Shown: positions 12,775 through 21,198, numbered from the stretch's first letter. The stretch: DNA of 64,000 nucleotides from Bolinopsis microptera (GCF_026151205.1 NC_087083.1:3424536-3488535), one strand, 5' to 3'. Translations and numbers: made by a program. Notes: a model not told the origin generated them from the sequence alone.

Positions 12775-15700
12775 GAGAGTATATAATAAACTAATATATA
12801 AGTTGAGAGAATTAACATTTAAGTTGAGAGTTTGACTGTATCTATATAGCTATATGTAGAATTGTAGATTGTATATTAAAGGCCCCAAAACACTTGACTA
12901 GCAATAATTCACCCGTTGCTACCGACAAAACACTTGACTAGTAATAATTTACCCGTTGCTACCGACAAAACACTTGACTAGCAATAATTTACCCGTTTAA
13001 TTGCTTCCGACAAAACACTTGACTAGCAATAATTTACCCGTTGCTACCGACAAAACACTTGACTAACAATAATTTACCCGTTGCTTCCGATTCGTAGATC
13101 GTCTAGCTCAGCTGCTAAAGGTAACACTTCAGGGAAGTTATCTATCTTGTTGCCCTCCAGCCACAGCCTGTCCAGGTACTTCAACTGTCCTGAATAATAG
13201 ATACTATACAGGGTGTACAATGTACACTGTACATGTAACAATGCATCTCATGCATACAAAAGCAAAACCTTGCAATCCTTAGCTCCTTGATTCAAACATA
13301 CATATATATATATACTTTCAACACTACTATATAACAAATAATTTGAGGATGACTGTAAAGGTACATTTTACCGACATTTGAAGTCAAGGCGTTGTTTTAC
13401 TGATAGTTGTGGCTAACTAATAATATATATATATATATATACAACTACGAGCTAGGCACATGTAAGGATTACACAGGATTACACGTCATGTAAGTGATCA
13501 TAACCTATATATATATACATTACCTAAATATATATTACCTATATCTAGTAGTGTAACTATGGTTACCTATATATATTACCTATATCTAGTAGTGTAACTA
13601 TGGTAACTAGTAGTGTAACTATGGTTACCTATATATATATTACCTATATCATCAGCAACCTCCTCGATCTCATTGAAGCTGAGACTGATCATCCTTAATC
13701 CCTGTATCTTGTGTATGCAGGTCGGTACAAACTTAAAAGCGTTCTTCTCAAGTCCAAGCACCTGCAAAGAGCTGTTAGTTTAAATCACTAAAATTACACA
13801 ATAAATATCCTAATCTCTTTATAAATATGTAAATAAATCACCCAGTAAACACTAGAAATATACAGCTCTACCAGCAAAGAAAGAAGAGTTCATGTTTTAT
13901 ATAGTTAAAAGCGTTCTTCTCAAGGCCTAGCACCTGAAGAGTTGTTAGTTTAAACTACTAAAATAACACAAGAAATATCCTAATCTCTTTATATACTTTT
14001 ATAAATCACCCAGTAAACACTATAAATATACAACTCTACCAGCAAAGAAAGTAGAGTTCATATTTTATATAGTTGCTATGACTACCATACTAATGGTAAA
14101 GTTGAAGGCAGCTCAGTTGGATCCTACCTCCAGAGTGGATATAGCCTCCATAGACGAAGGTAGTCCTCGTAGCTTGTTCTGACTGAGGATCAGGATCACC
14201 AGGTTCATAAACTCGCCCATGTTCTCCGGCAGTGCCATCAGCTCGTTACCGTGCAGGTTCAGTATCTGGGAGCTGTTAGTTAACTTGTTACCGTGCAGGT
14301 TCAGTATCTGGGAGCTGTTAGTTATAACTTGTTACCGTGCAGGTTCAGTATCTGGGAGCTGTTTTGTCACGGTTAGTTATAACTTCTGCATCACTTCATG
14401 TCTTATTATATAATATTCTTCATGTCTTATTATATATTAATGTCTTAGCCAATATTAAATGTTTGAGAAGGTTTAGTTTAAAGAAAAAACCTCCAGTCCC
14501 TCCATGAGCGGCAGCTCGTCAGGTATTTTAGTGAGCTTGTTGTTTCTCACAGATAGGCGTCTGATACTGTGACACCGTGACAGAAACTCCGGCAGCTCTG
14601 TCAGCAAGTTTCCGTCCAGATAAAGGGTCTTGAGGCACCGCAACTGCTCCAACTCTTTGGGGAGCTCTTTGAGCTTGTTCCTGGCGACGCTCAAACACTC
14701 AATGTGCCGCATGTTCACAATTGCGGGAGGTAGCTCTGTCAGCCTGTTCGCGCTCATGTCTAAAATCTGAAGAAATGTTAACTCAAACAGTGTAGTTTTA
14801 AAACTAGTCGTGGGTAACTATGGGTAACTATGAAATAACCAATCCAAGCACTGTCGATAAAGGTTTCCAATCCTGTCTTATCTATTCCACAACACATAAA
14901 ACTGACGAATAACAGCTAGCTGGTATCTCGCCTTGAGGAAGGGGAGCTGGCACTCACCTTGAGGAAGGGGAGCTGGTACTCACCTTGAGGAAGGGGAGCT
15001 GGCACTCACCTTGAGGAAGGGGAGCTGGTACTCACCTGGAGGAAGGGGAGCTGGTACTCACCTTGAGGAAGGGGAGCTGGTACTCACCTCGAGGAAGGGG
15101 AGCTGGTACTCACCTGGAGGAAGTGGAGCTGGTACTCACCTTGAGGCAGGGGAGCTGGCACTCACCTTGAGGAAGTGGAGCTGGTACTCACCTTGAGGCA
15201 GGGGAGCTGGCACTCACCTTGAGGCAGGGGAGCTGGTACTCACCTTGAGGAAGGGGAGCTGGGACTCACCTTGAGGAAGTGGAGCTGGTACTCACCTTGA
15301 GGAAGGGGAGCTGGTACTCACCTTGAGGAAGTGGAGCTGGTACTCACCTTGAGGAAGGGGAGCTGGTACTCACCTTGAGGAAGGGGAGCTGGTACTCACC
15401 TTGAGGAAGGGGAGCCGGTACTCACCTTGAGGAAGGGGAGCTGGCACTCACCTTGAGGAAGGGGAGCTGGTACTCACCTCGAGGAAGGGGAGCTGGTACT
15501 CACCTCGAGGAAGGGGAGCTGGCACTCACCTTGAGGAAGGGGAGCTGGTACTCACCTTGAGGAAGGGGAGCTGGTACTCACCTTGAGGAAGGGGAGCTGG
15601 TACTCACCTTGAGGAAGGGGAGCTGGTACTCACCTTGAGGAAGGGGAGCTGGTACTCACCTTGAGGAAGGGGAGCTGGTACTCACCTTGAGGAAGGGGAG

Positions 15701-18700
15701 CTGGTACTCACCTTGAGGAAGGGGAGCTGGCACTCACCTTGAGGAAGGGGAGCTGGTACTCACCTCGAGGAAGGGGAGCTGGTACTCACCTTGAGGAAGG
15801 GGAGCTGGCACTCACCTTGAGGAAGGGGAGCTGGTACTCACCTCGAGGAAGGGGAGCTGGTACTCACCTTGAGGAAGGGGAGCTGGTACTCACCTTGAGG
15901 AAGGGGAGCTGGTATTTACCTTGAGAAAGGGGAGCTGGTACTCGCCTTGAGGAAGGGGAGCTGGTATTTACCTTGAGAAAGGGGAGCTGGTACTCACCTT
16001 GAGGAAGGGGAGCTGGCACTCACCTTGAGTAAGGGGAGCTGGTATTTACCTTGAGAAAGGGGAGCTGGCACTCACCTTGAGGAAGGGGAGCTGGTACTCA
16101 CCTTGAGGAAGGGGAGCTGGCACTCACCTTGAGGAAGGGGAGCTGGTACTCACCTTGAGTAAGGGGAGCTGGCACTCACCTTGAGGAAGGGGAGCTGGCA
16201 CTCACCTTGAGTAAGGGGAGCTGGTATTTACCTTGAGAAAGGGGAGCTGGTACTCGCCTTGAGGAAGGGGAGCTGGTATTTACCTTGAGAAAGGGGAGCT
16301 GGTACTCACCTTGAGGAAGGGGAGCTGGCACTCACCTTGAGTAAGGGGAGCTGGTATTTACCTTGAGAAAGGGGAGCTGGCACTCACCTTGAGGAAGGGG
16401 AGCTGGTACTCACCTTGAGGAAGGGGAGCTGGTACTCACCTTGAGGAAGGGGAGCTGGCACTCACCTTGAGGCAGGGGAGCTGGTACTCACCTTGAGGAA
16501 GGGGAGCTGGTACTCACCTCGAGGAAGGGGAGCTGGTACTCACCTTGAGGAAGGGGAGCTGGCACTCACCTTGAGGAAGGGGAGCTGGTACTCACCTTGA
16601 GGAAGGGGAGCTGGTACTCACCTTGAGGAAGGGGAGCTGGTACTCACCTGGAGGAAGGGGAGCTGGTACTCACCTTGAGGAAGGGGAGCTGGTACTCACC
16701 TCGAGGAAGGGGAGCTGGTACTCACCTTGAGGAAGGGGAGCTGGTACTCACCTTGAGGAAGGGGAGCTGGTATTTACCTTGAGAAAGGGGAGCTGGTACT
16801 CGCCTTGAGGAAGGGGAGCTGGTATTTACCTTGAGAAAGGGGAGCTGGTACTCACCTTGAGGAAGGGGAGCTGGCACTCACCTTGAGTAAGGGGAGCTGG
16901 TATTTACCTTGAGAAAGGGGAGCTGGCACTCACCTTGAGGAAGGGGAGCTGGTACTCACCTTGAGGAAGGGGAGCTGGCACTCACCTTGAGGAAGGGGAG
17001 CTGGTACTCACCTTGAGGAAGGGGAGCTGGTACTCACCTTGAGGAAGGGGAGCTGGCACTCACCTTGAGGAAGGGGAGCTGGTACTCACCTCGAGGAAGG
17101 GGAGCTGGTACTCACCTCGAGGAAGGGGAGCTGGTACTCACCTTGAGGAAGGGGAGCTGGTACTCACCTTGAGGAAGGGGAGCTGGTACTCACCTCGAGG
17201 AAGGGTAGCTGGCACTCACCTCGAGGAAGGGGAGCTGGTACTCACCTTGAGGAAGGGGAGCTGGTACTCACCTTGAGGAAGGGGAGCTGGTACTCACCTC
17301 GAGGAAGGGGAGCTGGCACTCACCTCGAGGAAGGGTAGCTGGCACTCACCTCGAGGAAGGGGAGCTGGTACTCACCTTGAGGAAGGGGAGCTGGTACTCA
17401 CCTTGAGGAAGGGGAGCTGGTACTCACCTCGAGGAAGTGGAGCTGGTACTCACCTTGAGGCAGGGGAGCTGGCACTCACCTTGAGGAAGGGGAGCTGGCA
17501 CTCACCTTGAGTAAGGGGAGCTGGTACTCACCTTGAGGAAGGGGAGCTGGTACTCACCTTGAGGAAGGGGAGCTGGCACTCACCTTGAGGAAGGGGAGCT
17601 GGCACTCACCTTGAGTAAGGGGAGCTGGTATTTACCTTGAGAAAGGGGAGCTGGTACAGTTGATTAGGTATCTGAGAGAAAGTGTTCCCGTACAATTTAC
17701 CGTGTTCCATTACTCGACCTGAAAGAAGTCATTTATTACAGTGAATAAAAATCCCATAGTTACCATAGTTACACTACTAGTTACCATAGTTACACTACTA
17801 GCTACCATAATTACCATAGTTACACTACTAGTTACCATAGTTACACTACTAGCTACCATAGTTACACTACTAGTTACCATAGTTACACTACTAGCTACCA
17901 TAGTTACACTACTAGTTACCATAGTTACACTACTAGCTACCATAGTTACACTACTAGTTACCATAGTTACACTACTAGCTACCATAGTTACACTACTAGT
18001 TACCATAGTTACACTACTAGCTACCATAGTTACACTACTATTTACAGTGAATATAAATCCAACTCTGTTCCACTAATAGGTTCACATTTTAAAAGCTCAG
18101 TGGAATGAGGAAGGAGGCTGACTGATGATATGGTTGCAGTGACTGTTTGTTGAGTCACCTAGTGGTCGCTTAGCAACCTAGTGGTCGCTTAGCAACGTAA
18201 GCCTTAACAAACAACCCCACAATGGTAATGATCATAATTTGCATCTGCTCCACTATTGGCAGCAATGATTTGTTCTATCGCTCATGAAACTATTCGATTA
18301 CCCAATTTCGATTGATTAAATTGTTGTTAAAATGATTTTATTGGTCACCCCCTGGAAACTAAAAAACTCAAAATTAGTTTGTTTTATGGTTTATTTGTTG
18401 TTTATTAAAATAGCATTCTACTCACCGATGTAAACCTCCTGTAGGTGAATCAGTAGTTCAATATTGTCCAGTGATTCCAGTTTGTTCCTAGACAGGTCTA
18501 TCCACTGAAAGGAGATTATGAGAAGTGAAATTTAAGTGAAATTTAAGTGAAATTTAAGTGAAATTTAAGTGAAACTTAAGTGAAATTTAAACAACCTGTC
18601 ATCATATCCACAAAAATTCTAGAAAGTAATTAAAAGAAATATTGTCTCATCCCAACTATTAGCGATACTTTTCTTTCTTGTTCCCATGTTGATTGTTGAT

Positions 18701-20947
18701 AATAAGATAACATTTTACTTCAATTATCAATAGTATAGTTGATATTGTTGATATTGTTGATATCGTTGATATCGTTGATATCGTTGATATCGTTGATATC
18801 GTTGATATCGTTGATATCGTTGATATCGTTGATATCGTTGATATCGTTGATATCGTTGATATCGTTGATATCGTTGATATTGTTGATATCGTTGATATTG
18901 TTGATATTGTTGATGTTGTTGATATTGTTGATATTGTTGATATTGTTGATATTGTTGATATTGTTGATATTGTTGATATTGTTGATATTGTTGATATTGT
19001 TGATATTGTTGATATTGTTGATATTGTTGATATTGTTGATATTGTTGATATTGTTGATATTGTTGATATTGTTGATATTGTTGATATTGTTGATATTGTT
19101 GATGTTGTTGATGTTGTTGATATTGTTGATATTGTTGATATTGTTGATATTGTTGATATTGTTGATGTTGTTGATGTTGTTGATATTGTTGATATTGTTG
19201 ATATTGTTGATGTTGTTGATATTGTTGATATTGTTGATATTGTTGATATTGTTGATATTGTTGATATTGTTGATATTGTTGATATTGTTGATATTGTTGA
19301 TATTGTTGATATTGTTGATATTGTTGATATTATTGATATTGTTGATATTGTTGATATTGTTGATATTGTTGAAAGTTTAATAACATTTTACTACAGTAAC
19401 ATAGTGTTCTAACCGTACACTGCTGCATGTCACTATTGTAACATATCTCCTCCGGAATTGATGTTAACTTCTTCAGCCCCAGACCTATGCCTATCTTACC
19501 ATCACTACGCTCCTTTATTGATACCTGCATTTTACCTGAGACAGGGTGAATGTTAGTTATTATAGCAAACATCTGGGGTATTGCTCATGAACTAAACTTA
19601 TTGTATCCTCAATTTAACTTGAAATCTGAGCTTGCTATGTTAATTTAACAATTTGTATAGTAGTTACCCATAGTTACCCATAGTTACCCATAATTACCCA
19701 TAGTTACCCATAACTACCCATAATTACCCATAACTACCCATAATTACCCATATTTACCCATATTTACCTATAATTACCCATAGTTACCTATAGTTAACCA
19801 TAATTACCCATATTTACCCATATTTACCTATAGTTACCCATAGTTACCCATAGTTACCCATAGTTACCCACAATTACCCTTAGTTACCCAAAGTTACCCA
19901 AAGTTACCCAAAGTTACCCATAGTTACCCATAGTTACCCATAGTTGAAGTAAGCACACTTCTAGATGACAGGTTCCTGTAAGGTAACAAATCGTTTTTGA
20001 GAACTGTAAAGTTGTCGAATATGTGAGTTTCCTTCATTCTGTACAACATGTCAACCTGTGTCATCTGAAAAAGAGAGCTGCAGGGGGGGGGGGGGGGTGG
20101 GGTTACACTATAGTTAGAGAGACAGGGGGGGGGGGGGCTGAAAGAGAGACAGGGTAGTGTGTTTTGGTATTCGGTGCTTGCTTTCAGTTCAGGTGTATTT
20201 GATATAGAACTAGAAGTACTTACAGTTTAGGTAAAGCCCCCCCCCCCCCCCTGTAGCTCCACTGTGTAGTTTACCCCCCCCCCCTGTAGCTCCACTTATA
20301 TATCTTTTAAAAACTTAATTATCATCCTTGCTTCGACATGCTACTAATCTATAACTACACACAATATTATACTATATACTACTACATACTTCCTATATTG
20401 GAGTTCATTATAAGATTATAGTCAGGGTTACGTAATTCTCTGTCTCTCTTTGTAGTTAATAATATTGTTGCCATGGTAACACTAATCTTTAAAGAGGACA
20501 GATGGTATCACATTACATTCTTTCAGTTTGCTGCTTTCAACTTAGATTTGGGTTTTAGGACTTGCTGTTGTGATTTTTGTAGCACTGTTAACTCTACACT
20601 GAGTCTACAGTATTTGATAAGTTCTAAATAGGGGGGGGGGGGGGGGCTGAAAGAGAGACAGGGTTGTGTGTTTTGGTATTCTTGCCAAGGGGGGGGGGGG
20701 AGGGGGGGTCTGAAAGAGAGACAGGGTCGTATGTTTTGGTATTCTTGACAAGGGGGGGGGGGGGGGGGGGGGGGGGGGGAGAGGGGGTGTTTAGTGTTTA
20801 CTATACCGATAGTTCGAGTACGCCCCCATCCTTGACCATGGGTTTAACTTTTAGATCACTAATTCTCTGAAGCCGTTCCATGTGATCCTTCACCTCCAGC
20901 TGGGAACGCCTCTGAAAGTTGGGCTGTGTGCTCTGTCCACTACCCAT
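2546..20947 (-). CDS. Leucine-rich-repeat protein gene, at least 16 exons, alternative last exons
   Basis: Reconstructed gene with exons (high to low coordinate) 20807-20947, 19938-20064, 19414-19535, 18426-18504, 17636-17718, 14491-14766, 14128-14265, 13644-13761, 13078-13189, 12560-12704, 12267-12374, 11790-11858, 10421-10627, 9459-9527, 8082-8202, then one of 6874-7037, 5544-5662, 3876-4039 or 2546-2664. The product is about 690 residues. It begins MGSGQS, matching the N-myristoylation pattern (Gly2, Ser6), which suggests membrane attachment. After about 100 non-LRR residues come roughly 18 LRRs of the short LxxLPxxI type, ending in a cap-like segment. Phases agree at every join except that the acceptor of the twelfth exon is weak. 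The LRR class is typical of intracellular scaffold proteins, but I cannot assign orthology. Intron arrays are described separately. The gene is divergent from the NACHT-WD gene at 24240. Confidence 0.85.
2681..3428. repeat. 31-bp minisatellite, copy 1
   Basis: About 24 units containing ggttagttctacagtttaat followed by aggtagggaga. It lies between exons A1 and B1. No splice-site derivation is evident. Confidence 0.95.
3876..4039 (-). CDS. LRR gene alternative last exon A, copy 1
   Basis: The copy of 6874-7037 carried by the first unit of the 3-kb tandem duplication, identical as far as I can see. It is usable only if splicing skips about 4 kb beyond exon 15. Confidence 0.55.
5544..5662 (-). 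CDS. LRR gene alternative last exon B, copy 2
   Basis: The acceptor ctttttcag is followed by 39 residues starting AGMSCIREYFQRKLFSV and a TAA at 5544-5546. It joins exon 15 in the same phase as exon A, giving a shorter, different C-terminus. The shared IREYFxRKxFS core shows that A and B arose by exon duplication. Confidence 0.65.
5679..6426. repeat. 31-bp minisatellite, copy 2
   Basis: Duplicate of 2681-3428 with only two base changes, although tandem arrays normally diverge fast. This argues that the 3-kb duplication is very young or an assembly artefact. Confidence 0.95.
6874..7037 (-). CDS. LRR gene alternative last exon A, copy 2
   Basis: The acceptor cgttctag joins exon 15 in the right phase (I-I-G|AGMKSIREYF). 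About 53 residues follow, then TGA at 6874-6876. The pattern MxxIREYF after the last LRR is typical of LRR proteins. A possible donor (GATAG|gtatgc) lies just before the stop, so this exon could also be internal. It is paralogous to exon B. Confidence 0.7.
7371..8081. other. Intron between exon 15 and exon A2
   Basis: Unique AT-rich sequence with a short G-rich tract near 7590. No gene or repeat seen. Confidence 0.5.
8082..8202 (-). CDS. LRR gene exon 15 (last LRR and cap)
   Basis: 121 bp, entering in phase 0 and leaving in phase 1. It encodes EFRFADNGVSALPAEI then a cap-like CTNNPMEDPNNTII. The acceptor catattccag plus the first 40 exon bases recurs 18 times upstream in a 62-bp array. Only this copy continues into the complete exon. 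The donor is ATAG|gtttgt. Confidence 0.88.
8165..9290. repeat. 62-bp array of 18 copies of the exon-15 acceptor
   Basis: Units start every 62 bp (8165, 8227, 8289 and so on to 9219). On the gene strand each holds about 22 nt of intron ending atattccag and 40 nt of exon beginning GAGTTCAGGTTTGC. Only the lowest-coordinate unit runs on into the full exon. Reading through two units hits TAA, so only the last acceptor gives the LRR protein. Confidence 0.95.
9459..9527 (-). CDS. LRR gene exon 14
   Basis: Exactly one LRR in 69 bp (SLILNRNTFDKLPTTIYGM), phase 0 to 0. The acceptor cctgttgcag sits at the end of the 24-bp array 9528-10268. The donor TGTCC|gtaagt is strong. Confidence 0.85.
9528..10268. 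repeat. 24-bp array abutting the exon-14 acceptor
   Basis: About 31 units of gttatggtaacaggataact plus agtt. On the gene strand the unit contains ttatcctgttacc, and the true acceptor reads ttatcctgttgcag. The array is thus built from the pyrimidine side of the acceptor, without the AG. The long plus-strand open frame here is only the repeat translated. Confidence 0.93.
10421..10627 (-). CDS. LRR gene exon 13
   Basis: 207 bp, phase 0 to 0, encoding three LRRs (VLNLRENSLRELPARF, LIVDLSHNQFRDLPLSL and LQYIDISDCHISSIPSDI). The donor is TTCAG|gtattc. The acceptor taatacacag is the end unit of a 32-bp acceptor-like array (10628-11752). Confidence 0.92.
10628..11752. repeat. 32-bp array of exon-13 acceptor-like units
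   Basis: About 35 units. On the gene strand each ends ctaccctgataatatccag, matching the true acceptor ctgataatacacag. The other half of each unit carries the X-box-like gttgttatggtaac. Copies differ mainly at t/g in gttatgg/gttaggg. Confidence 0.95.
11790..11858 (-). CDS. LRR gene exon 12 (tentative)
   Basis: Encodes TEFITIGAGLETVTSLNFLQ, which fits the second half of an LRR. The donor is TTGCAG|gttctc in phase 0. The only phase-0 acceptor seen is gctatag at 11859, with a purine-rich tract in front. The better-looking atacag at 11851 would give the wrong phase. One to three LRR residues seem missing at the join, so an additional small exon inside the array is possible. Confidence 0.45.
11872..12290. 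repeat. 34-35-bp array of exon-11 donor copies
   Basis: About 11 units. The gene-strand core is AAACCTGCAG|gtcagtgtggg. Intact GT donors remain at the true site and near 12034 and 12069. Most others read cagatcag or catatcag, so GT is lost. The unit also contains a homopolymeric C run of variable length. Confidence 0.92.
12267..12374 (-). CDS. LRR gene exon 11
   Basis: 108 bp, phase 0 to 0, encoding FPEEILKLNCIRELQCSG then GLKWIPDKICDLTNLQ. The donor CTGCAG|gtcagt is the core of the array of about 11 units that fills the intron. Most downstream copies have lost the GT (gt to at). Confidence 0.85.
12560..12704 (-). CDS. LRR gene exon 10
   Basis: 145 bp, entering in phase 2 and leaving in phase 0. 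It encodes GLPDSIGQLYGMRDLSI and LRTLNISNNNLS (two LRRs). The acceptor is catattcag and the donor TATCC|gtacga is weak. Confidence 0.8.
12890..13085. repeat. 40-bp array of exon-9 donor copies
   Basis: Five units including the true junction, each with GTAGCAACGG|gtaaat on the gene strand (one has an insertion, one reads gtgaat). Confidence 0.9.
13078..13189 (-). CDS. LRR gene exon 9
   Basis: 112 bp, entering in phase 1 and leaving in phase 2. It encodes LDRLWLEGNKIDNFPEVL, then a second LRR start (LDDLRIGSNG). The donor AGCAACGG|gtaaat is repeated about five times into the intron (12890-13085). Confidence 0.85.
13500..13650. repeat. Triplicated exon-8 donor
   Basis: GATATAG|gtaatata recurs three times on the gene strand, separated by the short motif gttacactactag. 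The motif also makes the array at 17755-18050. Confidence 0.85.
13644..13761 (-). CDS. LRR gene exon 8
   Basis: 118 bp, entering in phase 0 and leaving in phase 1. It encodes VLGLEKNAFKFVPTCI and MISLSFNEIEEVADDI (two LRRs). The acceptor ctctttgcag lies in a duplicated block of about 172 bp (13738-14080). The donor GATATAG|gtaata is repeated three times downstream (13500-13650). Confidence 0.88.
13738..14080. repeat. Duplicated exon-8 acceptor block, about 172 bp
   Basis: Two copies (13738-13909 and 13910-14080) share aaagcgttcttctcaag and the intron upstream, at roughly 90 percent identity. Each has a usable AG (ctttgcag and actcttcag) and the first 25 or so exon bases. Confidence 0.9.
14128..14265 (-). 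CDS. LRR gene exon 7
   Basis: 138 bp, phase 0 to 0, encoding two LRRs (ILNLHGNELMALPENM and VILILSQNKLRGLPSSM). The donor is GGAG|gtagga. The acceptor cagctcccag plus the first 20 or so exon bases is present in three tandem copies upstream (14255-14365). Confidence 0.9.
14255..14365. repeat. Triplicated exon-7 acceptor
   Basis: Three copies of gene-strand cagctcccag|ATACTGAACC followed by TGCACGgtaac. In the two upstream copies CACG|gtaaca would serve as a donor, so each is a potential 16-nt micro-exon. Confidence 0.9.
14491..14766 (-). CDS. LRR gene exon 6
   Basis: The largest internal exon, 276 bp in phase 0 at both ends. It encodes four consecutive LRRs, among them ILDMSANRLTELPPAI and LKTLYLDGNLLTELPEFL, of 23 residues each. 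The acceptor is atttcttcag and the donor is GGAG|gttttt, a poor match beyond GT. Confidence 0.92.
14927..17660. repeat. 26-bp array: about 105 copies of the exon-5 5' splice site
   Basis: On the gene strand each unit is CAGCTCCCCTTCCTCAAG followed by gtgagtac: 18 bases of exon end plus a near-perfect donor (AAG|gtgagt). Variants are CTCGAG|gtgagt, CTGGAG|gtgagt and CTCAAG|gtaaat. A few have lost GT (gcgagt). The array fills nearly all of the intron between exons 5 and 6. The true in-frame junction uses the weaker gtaaat. Confidence 0.97.
17636..17718 (-). CDS. LRR gene exon 5, donor seeds the 26-bp array
   Basis: An 83-bp exon: acceptor cttctttcag, donor CTCAAG|gtaaat, entering in phase 1 and leaving in phase 0. 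It encodes GNTFSQIPNQLYQLPFLK, an LRR half. The last 18 exon bases plus the donor are the repeat unit of the 2.7-kb array that fills the following intron. Reading past this donor meets a stop within the next unit, so this junction must be used to keep the frame. Confidence 0.85.
17755..18050. repeat. 21-bp array with a 42-bp higher-order unit
   Basis: About 14 units of ttaccatagttacactacta in which the next bases alternate strictly g-t-t and g-c-t. The array therefore expanded as dimers. It lies in the intron 5' of exon 5. Confidence 0.93.
18426..18504 (-). CDS. LRR gene exon 4
   Basis: A 79-bp exon between ctcctttcag and CATCG|gtgagt, entering in phase 0 and leaving in phase 1. It encodes WIDLSRNKLESLDNIELL, a clear LRR with the LxLSxNxL signature. 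Confidence 0.85.
18530..18592. repeat. 11-bp repeat (aagtgaaattt)
   Basis: Five or six units lying just upstream of the exon-4 acceptor on the gene strand. Confidence 0.85.
18739..19378. repeat. 9-bp array (gttgatatt), about 71 copies
   Basis: The low-coordinate end is made of gttgatatc units, so each junction has a CG. The rest is gttgatatt, with TG. Open frames across it are repeat translations. Confidence 0.95.
19414..19535 (-). CDS. LRR gene exon 3
   Basis: The acceptor ccctgtctcag is followed by a 122-bp exon (2 nt plus 40 codons) encoding a basic stretch, then GLGLKKLTSIPEEIC, the first LRR-like segment. The donor TACG|gttaga is in phase 0. Confidence 0.75.
19660..19946. repeat. 10-bp array (tagttaccca) at the exon-2 donor
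   Basis: About 28 units. On the gene strand each is ACTATGG|gta, identical to the proposed exon-2 donor. Confidence 0.9.
19938..20064 (-). CDS. LRR gene exon 2
   Basis: The acceptor ctttttcag is followed by ATGACACAGGTTGAC in phase 0. The exon gives about 42 residues including MLYRMKETHIFDNF, with no recognised domain. The donor is uncertain: ATGG|gtaact at 19938 or AGAA|gtgtgc at 19959. Both leave phase 1, as exon 3 needs. If the first is used, the intron begins with a tandem array of that same donor. Confidence 0.6.
20067..20300. repeat. Poly-G and poly-C tracts with gagagacaggg motif
   Basis: Runs of 10-15 G at 20086 and 20127, and of C at 20237 and 20273, inside intron 1. They can form G-quadruplexes on either strand. 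Confidence 0.8.
20467..20480. promoter_or_regulatory. Perfect RFX X-box palindrome in intron 1
   Basis: GTTGCCATGGTAAC, 467 bp inside the LRR gene from its ATG, matches the best RFX sites in both half sites. RFX family targets are commonly ciliary genes. Its use is inferred. Confidence 0.5.
20630..20790. repeat. G-run repeat, about 64-bp units
   Basis: Two to three units of ctgaaagagagacagggt plus gtgttttggtattc, separated by runs of 10-26 G. Assembled run lengths are likely unreliable. Confidence 0.8.
20807..20947 (-). CDS. LRR gene exon 1 (start codon)
   Basis: ATG at 20947 opens 47 codons beginning MGSGQSTQ, followed by a charged, probably helical stretch (QLEVKDHMERLQR). The donor ATCG|gtatag is in phase 0. 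The start is chosen because Gly2 and Ser6 fit the N-myristoyl consensus and a palindromic repeat array lies directly upstream. There is no LRR in this exon. Confidence 0.7.
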
Positions 20948-20954
20948 ATCTCTA

Positions 20955-21198
20955 TAAGTTATCAGTATTTACATTAATGTAAAGTGATCTACAACTCTAC
21001 GAGTTATCAGTATTTACATTAATGTAAAGTGATCTACAACTCTATAAGTTATCAGTATTTACATTAATGTAAAGTGTTCTACAACTCTATAAGTTATCAG
21101 TATTTACATTAATGTAAAGTGTTCTACAACTCTATAAGTTATCAGTATTTACATTAATGTAAAGTGATATACAATTCTATAAGTTATCAGTTTAGGGT
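20955..21198. promoter_or_regulatory. 45-bp repeat with 16-bp palindrome upstream of LRR gene
   Basis: Units begin at 20958, 21003, 21048, 21093, 21138 and 21183 (partial). Each full unit holds the perfect palindrome TTTACATTAATGTAAA. The array ends about 10 bp from the start codon, so it is promoter or 5' UTR. A dimeric, TAAT-binding factor would fit. That is inference. Confidence 0.6.

Noticed and set aside
17741-19380. Long hydrophobic frames at 17710-18076 and 18739-19380
   Set aside because: They are translations of the 21-bp and 9-bp arrays inside LRR-gene introns. Unit lengths divisible by three keep frames open on both strands.
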